Assembly (NCBI GenBank): GCA_902729315.2
Contig: LR746272.1
Location: 1-64,000, forward strand
Reading direction: 5' to 3'
From: Spirodela intermedia
Taxonomy: Eukaryota; Streptophyta; Magnoliopsida; Alismatales; Araceae
DNA length: 64,000 nucleotides
The position numbers were made by a program, and so were the translations under genes. Positions 51,292-62,343 of this stretch are shown here, one piece after another; position 1 is the first letter of the stretch, and each line of letters begins with the position of its first letter. The notes beneath the pieces were generated by a model, which did not search any database, was not told where the DNA came from, and saw only the letters and a program-made list of their open reading frames with translations.

Positions 51292-53903
51292 ATGAGTAAA
51301 TCATCATTTTCATCGGCAGACCCGTGTCCGGCTGATGAAAAATCGAGGGAAGAAGCACGCTTTGGGCTTGGCAACGGTCCAAAAATCGGAACCATCGATC
51401 GCCTGAACAGTCGATTGACGGACGATCAGGATTTTTCGTCCCAGAGATCGCGGCGATGCCAGCCGGCGCTGCTATTTCAACCGTTGATCTACAGATCAAC
51501 AAACTAGATTTACTAGAGGAAAAGGCGCCGCAAGCCGCTGATGCCGTTTCCTCGATTACGGTGTCTGTGCTTGCGTTAGCGAGAACTGACAGCCAGGGCA
51601 CCAACGGGAGCTTAAATCCGTCCGTTGAAATTGAAATCAACGGAACGGATTCGGTGCCCCAACTTTTTGTGGGCGCCGTTCTCTCGTGTGCGACGCCCAT
51701 GATGTCATCTGCGTCAGAAAGGGCATTAGCAGCCCAAACAACCGGAGGCCAGACCGCGCCGGCTCACAGCGTACTGGCCCAGACCAAGGCTGAGCCGGAG
51801 CAGGCCACAATAGCCGAAGCCACACTGGCCGTGGCGGCTCCGTCTCAGGCCCAACCGGCCGAGGTTGCGCGGAGCACGATCGTGCCGACCAAGACCGCGC
51901 AGCCCAAGGGTCCAAAGGCCAAGGCTCCTAGGACCCAGGCACCGACCCAAACTAAACCGGCCCAGACCACGCCGGCCTAGGCCTCACCGGCCCAGCCCCA
52001 ACCGACCTAGGACCCACCGGCCTAGGCCGCTCAGGCCCAAACTGAGCTGGCCCAGCACACCCAAGCACAGCCCACCCAAGCCCCAAACCTACCGGCCCAA
52101 ACCGCTAAAACTAGAGCTATCAGGCCCACGCCGAGCTGACCCAGCCCACCCAAGCCCAAGCCAAGTCTCAGGCCCAGCAACTAGTAGGACAACAACCCAC
52201 TCCTACAGTGGTGAATACATCGAGACGCGAGCTACACCCCACTTATGATGACAGAATACCGTCACGGGGTTACACTGATGAAGGGTGAATGAGAATAGTC
52301 TCATTTTCCTCGAAGAAGGTCTCCCAATTGGCGGAGGCCTTCTAATTTTCATTGATTGGGCGCTTCTCTACAAAACGTCCCCACCTAGATGATATTTATA
52401 GGATCTATTTGACCCCTAGACATTTTTAAGGTAAGATAGTCATCAGCACTTGTGATTATCAGAGCGTCTTTATCCGTTTTGAGTTCGAGGCTGACTATCG
52501 GAAAGCTTGGAGTAGGACCACATGAGAGATTCAGGATACCATTATGCATACATATAGATGGACCCTACCGACAGACGGTATTTTCCGAGGGAAACAACCA
52601 CACTCCATCCCAGTTTTGATAGGTTTTCCTAGTCTACCAGCACATTTATTCACACCTAAGGCACTTGAGTCTTTGGCAAATGCAGTTGGTACATTTATAC
52701 GCCTAGATACAGGCGTTAAAATGTTTAACCGCTCAGGTTATGCATGAGTATGTGTAGAGATAGACCTCTTGGCCCCCCTTCAACGCATGATCATTGTGCA
52801 GAATGGGGATGAGAAGATCTATCAAATAGTTATATACGAGAGACTACTCTATTTTTTTACCCACTACACAGTGTTTGGACACACCATCCACACTTATCGA
52901 CATAAGACCACCCCATCATCTTTAGAGTCTACCGTGATTTATTTATCACCCATGTCATATGATGATTATATCACTGAGGCAGGAAAGACTACACCTAGCC
53001 GCCCTCCCATACAAAGCTCGCGTGCTCCCTCTCGACCGCTGTCAGTCTAGATTGGTGTCCCTCTAGTCGGTCCTGGGAGGACAACCCCACCTACATCGGT
53101 GTCACATCTTATCTCTCGAGCATCCACATCCACCCGAAAATGAAGGAAGATGGTAGTAGGCCCAACTCCCCCCATACCAACAGGTAAGGGGAAGATAGTC
53201 GAGACATCGAATGTTTTTGAGGCTCTAGGTACCTTGTTCGAGGAGGCTGACAATGTTCCCATCATAGGGAACAATATCAGCCCACGAGTTCGACGACACT
53301 CCCCTAAACAGAGGGGGCCTACTATTCATTCACCTTTAACCAGCTCCTCTCCATCCATTAAACCTTCAACTCTTACTACCTATCTGTCACCAACTAGCTT
53401 CCCTTCATCCGTTAGACCCTCTACACTCTCACATCTTCTATTACCTATTAGCTCCCCATCCCCTAGGTCTGCCCCCTCCCACACCACCTCACCCACCCTC
53501 CCACCTACTTCCATCACTCAATAGGGTCCCCAATAAGAGTCCACCAAGTACATCCCTATTAGACCCTCCTTCTCTTTCTCTTTCTCCCTCCCTGCCACCC
53601 CAAGCTCCGGATCTACTATTGAGCACACCCTTAGAGAGCTCGAGGGAGCGTGAGAGCTCTAGCAAAGGAGAATGCTCGACGAATCGTCGAGTAATCTCTC
53701 TTTCATCCTTAGTGGAGGACACTAGTGGGCGCTCTACATCGAGTGTTGAAGACTCTAGATCTAAGTCTTCATTGGATCTCCCCATTGAGGGCATTGACCT
53801 TTAAAGAGGATATCAGACAAAGATGGTAGACAGGACTTTACAACGACGCTCTCCATATGTCACGAGATCTAGGGCTCGTGACAATAGCTACCACCACTCA
53901 TAA
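51292..53903 (+). pseudogene. LINE D ORF1 (broken)
   Basis: ATG 51292 begins a serine-rich peptide like that of LINE C. An alanine/proline/glutamine/threonine-rich part follows (open in a shifted frame, 51456-51980). DUF4283-like region at about 52280-52560. The knuckle position (52856-52897) reads FTHYTVFGHTIHTY: all three cysteines are gone. A proline/serine-rich tail runs to TAA 53901-53903. Confidence 0.8.
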
Positions 53904-56900
53904 TACCTAGCCTTATTTGGAACTGTCGAAGGTTGGGCAACCTCAAAACATAGTCTCACATTATTGAACTCATCAATAAGCACCAACTAGGCCTTGTCGG
54001 GCTTATTGAACCTATGATACCATCAGATCACATTCACCCATTACTTAGACACCTAAGCATGGATCAGTTTCATTCTAACCCTACTAACCACATCTGGTTA
54101 TTTTGGAAGAGATCATATTCTCTATAACTATTAGTTGAGGGACCACAACATGTTACGATGAGGGTACTAGGCTCTAGCCAAGAGCTTATATTCTCGATCG
54201 TTTATGCTTCACATAGACACCAAGATCGTGAGACTCATTGAGAAAACCTAGTACGATATACACGGGATTATCCAATACTAATTGATTCTCCTTAGTTCAT
54301 AGCTAGAGATTTCAACTGCGTACGTAAAATCACTGAACAACAAGGGGGACAAGTCCCTCGGGCCCGTCACATGGAGATGTTTAATGATTTTATTTTTCAC
54401 GCGACCCTCATCGAGCCTCTTACTTTTGGCGAGGTCTGGACGTGGTGCAACGAGAGACAAAGAGGTGCAAAGATATATGAGCACATCGATCGCTGCTTCA
54501 CTAATAACATTGCAATAGTGTAATGTCTCATATTAGTCACACTCCTACCTCCCTATAGGTCAGATCACATGCCGATCCTTATTCTCCTCGACTTGAGAAC
54601 TAGTACCCCTAGACCTCTTTTTAGGTTTCAAAATATGTGGACTCGACACGAAGGCTTCCAAAGCTTCTTGCGGAGTCATTGGCATGGAGATATCTCAGAC
54701 TCTCCTATAGAGAACCTCAGTTACAAACTAATGAATCTCAAACTTCACCTTAAATGGTGGAACCGGCATGTATAGAGGAATATCCACACCCAAGTAGAAG
54801 AGTTGAAGAAAGAGCTAGCTGGGGTCGAGAGACAACAGCAGGCTCGATAGACTAACGACACTTGGGTGAAATGAGTTCGAGTGAATAAGCAACTAGAGGA
54901 GACTGCGCGACGATAAGAGATATATTCTCTCCAAAAATCACGTATCCACTAGCTACACGAGGATGATAAGAACACACGTTTCTTTCATGCCTCGATCGCA
55001 CACCGATCTCGTATGCAGGAGGTAGAAATTGTATACTTTCGTACCCTTCTTGCTTCCCAACCGATTGAGATCTTTGAGGATATACTCTCATCAATTCCAT
55101 CTTTAGTTACCCACTAGGAGATCTCATCCATTATAACCATACTTACTAGGGAGGAGATCAAAAATGTGATCTTCTCAATGAGTACAAATTGAGCACCTGG
55201 GCCTGATGGTTTTCCAATAGATTTCTATTCAACATGTTAGAACATTGTCGGAAAAGATTTACTTCATGCCATCAAAAAATTCTTCCGCTGCAAAATCTTC
55301 TCACAAAGTTGAAAAGCCACCTTTATTGCACTCATACCAAAGGTGGTTAACCCAATTTCTTTTAGACATTTTCAGCCTATCAATCTTTGTAATGTGTGCT
55401 ATAAAGTTGTATTCAAGATCATTACAGTACGATTGAGTATTTTTCTTGATAGGCTCATATCCTCTAGAGCAGTGTGGATTTGTTAATGAACGACACATTC
55501 ATGATAACATCATACTAGTTCACGAACTAACACAATCCCTTAACCAAGACATCTAAGGTTCTAACGTCATCATCAAACTAGACATGGAAAAGGTTTTTGA
55601 TAGAATCGAGTAAAATTTCCTTACTGAAGTGTTTCGACACTTTGAATTCACCGATGAGTTCATTGACCTAGTCGATACATGCATTAGAGAGAACCATTTC
55701 TCCTTATTGATGAATGACACTTCCACACCTTTCTTCATGGCCACGCAAAGGTTACGGCAAGGTGATCACCTATCACCCACTCTCTTCATATTGGTTGAAG
55801 AAGTCTTTAGTCGAACCCTCTCTTGAGTGGTGACACGTGGGCTTATCCAACCATATCATTCGAAGAGGGGTTGCCCGATCATATCGCATTTTTTGTTTGT
55901 TGATGATATGATAGTTTTCCTTAATGGGTCTGAAGCATCTATTAAGGGACTCATAACTATCATCTCGAGCTACGAGTGAGCTGCAAGTCAACTCATCAAT
56001 GCCTCGAAAAGTAACTTTATGATGACATCTTATATCACCATTAGCACCATATGATGCATAGAGAATCTAATACGGTTCTCGCGTGGTCATCTACCGTTTG
56101 ATTACCTTGGATGCCCCATCTTCTTCGGACGCACTCGGATTTATTACTTTGATTCCCTTTTGTACAAGTTGAGGAAGAAACTTGACGGATGAAAACTTGA
56201 GCTTCTATCCTTAGGTAGTCGCATCTAATTGATACGTCATGTCCTCATGAGTATGCCCTTGCACCTACTTGCGGTACATGGGGTACTGGACACCGTCTTA
56301 CGATCTGTGAGGCAGATTTGTACCTCCTTCTTATGAGATGGTCAACTCAACAGGCCTCATCGTCAATACCAAGTTTCTTAGGAGAAAGCATGCCGACTGA
56401 TGGATGAGAGTGGCCTAAGGATTAGACGCCCTGAGAATATCCTCGACGTGCTTTAGAAGAAACTCGTATGGCAGATGAGGACGACGAGATCACCCTTAGG
56501 AACCTTTGTGCTAGTCAAATACAGCGATTGGGCTAACCAATTGACCGACATAAAAGGAGGGAAGCAATGGGCAGACTGACAAAGACATTGGTTGTAGATA
56601 AGGCATTTAATCTGATGGCAAGTGAGACGAGGAACTATCAGTGTTCGGTATGACACTTGGCTTGCGGACATTCTCTTAGTCTCTTTTACTTCTTTTATGT
56701 CATCTTGGCCTCGTCTCACGGTGGCTCAACTTCTCGATGGAGATACTAGTGTATTCCTCAAGAAGCACAGACTCTCATTAAATTTACTATTAGAGATCTC
56801 GTTGATAGAGTTGAGTCCTAGTGATGATCATCTCATCTAGACTCTTACCCTAGATGAGAGTTTTTCTTGTAATTCTTCTTGGAATTATTTTAGAAATCGT

Positions 56901-57940
56901 TCCACAAAATAATTTTAGGGAGATCTCATTTGACACTCTACTATCGTACCTCGAGTCTATTTCTTTATGTGAAAATTGATGCACCGCGGACTTCTTACAG
57001 ATGATCGGATGTCCATCACATGATATAATATCTGTTCTAAGTGTTATTGTTGTCCCATCACTCTGAGTAGTGAAACTATGGGCCACTTATTTTTTCGATG
57101 TTATTACTACGAAATGTTGGAACCAACTCTTACTGAATTAGTCCCCATCATTTCATCCTTCTTCATCTCTTACACTCCTAGAGATTTTCAAGAGTCTTTG
57201 ATTCGCCGCAAAGCTCTAGAGGCAGCCCCTACCTACGTATTTTCATAACATATATGTTATGGAAGATATGGAAGGGGCGAAATCTCTCTTGTTTTGCAAG
57301 TCAGCAGATGCGCGCACTAGAGATCATGAGACACATCACACAATGGCTACGAAGTATTCATCTTTTGGTGTCGCCTTCAGCGACATGCTCGGCCTCAATC
57401 TGTGAAGCCTTTAGGACCTGAGAAGTCCAAGCTACGTCTACGTGCATAGAGATCTCCACTTAAGTCGTCTCATGTAGATTGCTGCCAATTAGACACCTGA
57501 AGTTGAACGTCGACAGAGCAACTCGAGGGAACCCTAGACCTGTAGAAAAAGGTCGCACCCTACGAGATCATACGGAAAGTATTATCTTTATCTTCTCTTA
57601 TTTTTATAACATTCAAACTAACACTACAGCAGAGGCTATGGCGATACGTGACGGTTTGCTCCTCTGTGAGGAACACAATCTCCATAATATCGTCGTAAAA
57701 TCTGACTAACGAGTGCTTGTTTAGATGCTACGTGTAGGTTCTTGTTCCTATTGCGAGTTCAAAGTACTTGGACTGACATCATGCGTTGTAGAGTAAGGAT
57801 CAGTGCCATTACACACTAGTTACGTGAAGAGAACAAGGGAGCAGACGCGCTCGCTACACATACAATATGCACTGGTCTATGCTCTGTATTCTCCTCTTGA
57901 CAAGAGATACTGCTCGAAGCTTGAGGTCGACATCGCTTGG
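53900..57940 (+). pseudogene. LINE D ORF2 (broken)
   Basis: The start codon of LINE E (ATGATACC) is ATAATACC here. Endonuclease at about 53900-54600, reverse transcriptase at about 55340-55990 (the FADD position reads FVDD near 55900), zf-RVT at about 56900-57110, RNase H at about 57490-57860 (LNVDRATRGNPRP). Many stops, often TAG or TAA where LINE C has TGG or CAA. The end is uncertain because the last codons differ from LINE C. Confidence 0.8.
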
Positions 57941-58275
57941 AGCAAATTGACATGCCAGCACTTCGTATACAGCGAACATAGAGACCTATCGCCCCCCGAT
58001 AGTGACGGATCGCCTAGGCCAACCCTCAATCAACACACGAGCTGACGTACACAACACCACTAATACAAAACTATCCTCGCACTATAAATGAGAGGATTTC
58101 GCAACAATCTCAACCGAAATGATCAACCTCGGTCGCGTCTACCACTTCATCTTTCATTTACCACTTTCCAAAAAAAGCTATCTCTTGTCTCCCTAAATCT
58201 CACATATGAGGCTCAAAGATAAACATTCTCTCAACATCAATATAATCAAACCTCAAACTAAAAATAAAAAAAAAA
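57941..58275 (+). other. LINE D 3' untranslated region
   Basis: About 335 bp with no gene. Shares its sequence, by eye, with the 3' end of LINE E (58440-58760 reversed) and not with the long 3' region of LINEs A, B and C. Confidence 0.7.
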
Positions 58276-58316
58276 CCATAAACCTTAAACCTTAAACCCT
58301 AAACCTAACCCCCCTA
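58276..58316 (+). repeat. Degenerate telomere repeats after LINE D
   Basis: CCATAAACCTTAAACC and similar, ending in the C-rich junction CCCCCCTAAG. Confidence 0.8.
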
Positions 58317-58413
58317 AGTGAGAGAGTTGCCACCGGATCCCATAAGAACTCCGGAGTTATGCGTGCTTGGGTGAAGAACAATCTTTAAATGAGTGACCTC
58401 CTTAGGAAGTCTC
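58317..58413 (+). mobile_element. 5S-SINE head fragment
   Basis: About 97 bp of 5S head (GCCACCGGATCC, GAACTCCGGAGTTATGCG, GAGTGACCTCC). The rest is lost where LINE E is inserted in reverse. Confidence 0.82.
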
Positions 58414-58603
58414 AAATTATTTTAAGATTTTTTTTTTTGGTTAAAGGTTTATATTAATGTTAAGAAAATGTTTATCTCCGAGCCTCATACGTGAAATCTA
58501 AGAGAGACATGAGATAACTCTCTTTGAAAAGTGGTAAATGAAAGATGAAGTGATAGACGCAACTGAGGTTGATCATCTTTGTTGAGACTATTACGAAATC
58601 CTC

Positions 58604-61600
58604 TCATCCATAGTGCAAGGATAGCTTTGTGTTGATGGTGCTGTGTACGCCAGATCGTGTGCTGGCTAGGGGTTGGCCTAGGTAATCCGCCACTGTCAGG
58701 AGGTGACAGGTCTCTGTGTTTGTCATATACGAAGTGCTGACATGCCGATCTGCTCTAAGCAATGTCAACCTCGAGCTTCGGACGGCATCTTTTGTCAAGA
58801 GGAAAATACAGAGCACAGACGAGTGCATACTGTATGTGTAGTGAATGTGTCTACTATTTAGTTCCCTTCACGTAACTGGTGTGTAATAACACTAATCCTT
58901 ACTCTACAATACATGATGTTGGTCCAAGTACTCTAAAGCCGTCAATGGAAACAGGAACCTACACGTAAAATCTGAACAAACACTCGTGAGTCAGATTCTA
59001 CGACAATATCATAGAGATTACGTTCCTCATAGAAGAGTAAATCGTCACGTATCGTCATAGCCTCTACTACAGTGTTAGTTTGAATGTTATAAAAATAAGA
59101 AAAGTTAAAGATAGTATTCCCCATATGATCTCATAAGATGCCTCCTCCTTCTACAGGTCCAAGGTTCCATCGAGTTGCTCCATCGGCGTTCAATTTCAAG
59201 TATCTAATTGACAGTAGTCTCCATTAGACGACCCAAGTGGATATCTCTATGCGCGTAGGTGTGACTTGGACTTCCCAAGTCCTAAAGGTCTCATAGATTG
59301 AGGCCGAGCATGTCACTGAAGGCGACACTAAAGGATGGGTACTTCGCACCCATTGTGAGACGTGTCTCATGATCTCTGGTACACACATTTCTTGACCTAC
59401 AAAACAAGAGAGATTTCTACTCTTCCATATCTCCCATAACATATATGCTATGAAAATACGTAGGAAGGGGTTGCCCCTAGAGCTTTGCGGCGAATCAAAG
59501 ACTCTTGAAAATCTCTAAGGGTGTAAGAGATGGAGAAGGATAAAATGATGGGGACCAACTCAGTAAGAGTTGATTCCAACATTTCGTAGCAATAACACCG
59601 AAAAAATAAGTGGCCCATAATTTCACTACTCAGAGTGATGGGACAACAATAACACTTAGAACAGATATTATATCATGTGATGGATATACGATAATCCGTA
59701 AGAAGTCCGCGGTGTATCAATTTTCACATAAAGAAATAAACTCAAGGTACGATAGTAGGGTGTCAAATGAGATCTCCCCAAAACTATTTTGCGGAACGAT
59801 TTTTAAAATAATTCCAAGAAGAATTACAAGAAAAACTCTCATCTAGGGTAAGAGTCCAGATGAGATGATCATCACTAGGACTCAACTCTATCAACGAGAT
59901 CTCTAATAGTAAATCTAATGAGAGTCCGTGCCTCTTGAGGAATACACTAGTATCTCCATTGAGAAGTTGAGCCACTGTGAGACGAAGCCAAGATGACATA
60001 AAAGAAGTAAAAGAGACTAAGAGAATGTCCGCAAGCCAAGTGTCATACCAAACACTGATAGTACCTCGTCTCACTCGCCATCAGATTAAATGCCTTATCT
60101 ACAACCAATGTCTTTGTCAATCTGCCCATCGCTTCCCTCCTTTTATGTCGGTCAGTTGACTAGCCCAATCGCTATATTTGACTAACACAAAGGTTCCTAG
60201 GGGTGATCTCGTCATCCTCATCCGCCATACGAGTTTCTTCTAAAACATGTCGAGGATATCCTCAGGGCGTCTAATCCCTAGGCCACTCTCATCCATCAGT
60301 CGACATACTTTCTTTCAAAAAACTTGGCGTTGACGATGAGGCCAATCGAGTTGACCATCTCATAAGAAGGAGGTACAAATCTACCTCACGAATCGTAAGA
60401 CAATGTCCGGTACCCCATATACCGCAAGTAAGTGCAAAGACATACTCATGAGGACATGACGTATCAATTAGATGCGACTGCCTAAAGATAGAAGCTGAAG
60501 CTTCCATCCGTCAAGTTTCTTCCTCAACTTGCACAAAAAGAAATCAAAGTAATAAACCCGAGTGCGTCCGAAGAAGATGAGACATCTAAGGTAATCAAAG
60601 GGTAGATGACCACATAAGAACCCTGTTAGGTTCTGTATGCGTCGTATGATGCTAATGGTGGCAAAAGATGCCACCATGAAGATGCTTTTCAAGGCATTGA
60701 CGAGTTGACCTGCGACGCACTCATAGCTTGAGATGATAGTCATGAGTCCCCTAATAGACGCTTCACACTCATTAAGAAAAAGTATCGCATCATCAACAAA
60801 TAAGAAATGCGAAATGATCGGGCAACCCCTCTTCAAATGATATGGTTGGATAAGCCCACGTGTCACCGCTCGAGAAAGGGTTCGACTAAAGACTTCTTCA
60901 ACCAATATGAAGAGAGTGGGTGATAGGTGATCACCCTGCCGTAACCCTTGCGTGGTCATGAAGAAAGGTGTGAAAGTGTCATTCACCAATAAGGAGAAAT
61001 GGTTCTCTCTAATGCATGCATCGACTAGGTCAATGAATCCGAAGTGTCGAAACACTTCAGTAAGGAAATTTGACTCGATTCTATCAAAAACCTTTTTCAT
61101 GTCTAGTTTGATGATGACGTTGGAACCTCGGATGTCCTAGTTAAGGGATTGTGCTAGTTCGTAAACTAACATGATGTTATCATGAATGTGCCGTCCCTTA
61201 ACAAATCTACACTGCTCTGGAGATATGAGTCTATCAAGAAAAACACTCAGTCGTACTGTAATGATCTTGGATACAACTTTATAACACATATTACAAAGAC
61301 TGATGGGCCGAAAATCTCTAAAAAAAGTTGGGTTGACCACCTTTGGTATGAGTGCAATAAAAGTGGCTTTCTAATTTCGTAGGAAGAGTTTGCAATAAAA
61401 TAATTCTTTGATGGCATGAACTAAATCTATTCCGACGATGTCACAACATGTTAAATAAAAATCTATTGGAAAACCATCAGGCCTAGGTGCTTAGTTTCTA
61501 CTCATTGAGAAGATCACATCTTTGATCTCGTCCTTAGTAGGTATGGTCACAACAAATGAGATCTCTTGGTAGATAACTAAGGATGGAATCGATGAGAATA

Positions 61601-62343
61601 TATCCTTAGAGATTTCAATCGACTGAGAAGGAAGAAGAGTAAGAAAGTATGCAATTATTGCCTCCTACATACGAGATGCATTCTGATCATACATCTCTAG
61701 AAGAGATGTATAATCAAATTGAGATCGATGTGCGATCGAGACATGAAAGAAATGTGTGTTCCTATCACCCTCGCGTAGCCACTAGATGTGTGATTTTTGG
61801 AGACCTCGTCAAAAGTAAGAGGCTTGATGAGGGCCGTGCGAAAAATAAAATCATTGAAACGTCTCCATGTGACGGGCCCGAGAAACCCGTCCCCCTTGAC
61901 GTTCAGTGACTCTACGTACGCAATTGAAATCTTCGGCTATGAACTAAGGAGAATCAACTAAGTTAGTAGAGGATAATCTCACGTATATCATACTAGGTCT
62001 TTGCAAAGAATCTCACAATCTTGGTGTCATTTGAAGCATTAACGACCGAGAATATAAGCTCTTGGTCAGATCCTGGTACCCTCATCATAATATGTTGTGG
62101 CCCCTCAACTAGTAATTGTAGAGAATATGATCTCTTCCAGAACAACTAAATGTGGTTCGTAAGGTTAGAATGAAACTGATCCATGCCTAGACGTCTAAGT
62201 AATGGGTGAATGTGACCTGATGGTATTATAAGTTTAATAAGCCCGACGAGGCCTAGTGGGCGCTTATTGATGAGTTCAATAATTTGAGACTGCGTTTCGA
62301 GGTCGCCTAACCCTCGACAATTCCAAATAAGGCTAGGTATCAT
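58604..62343 (-). pseudogene. LINE E ORF2 (broken)
   Basis: Starts at ATG 62343 with MIPSLIWNCRGLGDLE (endonuclease, open to 62146). Reverse transcriptase: FRDFRPISLCNM in 61137-61340, then the 210-codon frame 60468-61100 with QGDHLSPTLF and catalytic FVDD instead of FADD. zf-RVT at about 59600-59850, RNase H at about 58900-59210. Frames are interrupted but less than in LINE D. The last frame, 58604-58828, extends past the LINE C stop position. Confidence 0.82.

Larger units (their letters stand above)
50944..58275 (+). mobile_element. LINE D, second subfamily, near full length
   Basis: About 7.3 kb. The start (CTCACTTACTCAACTTTTTT) and domains are related to LINEs A and C but clearly diverged. 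The 3' untranslated region is different: no CT or GA tracts. It ends in an A-rich tail (58256-58275) followed by degenerate telomere repeats. ORFs are full of stops. Confidence 0.9.
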
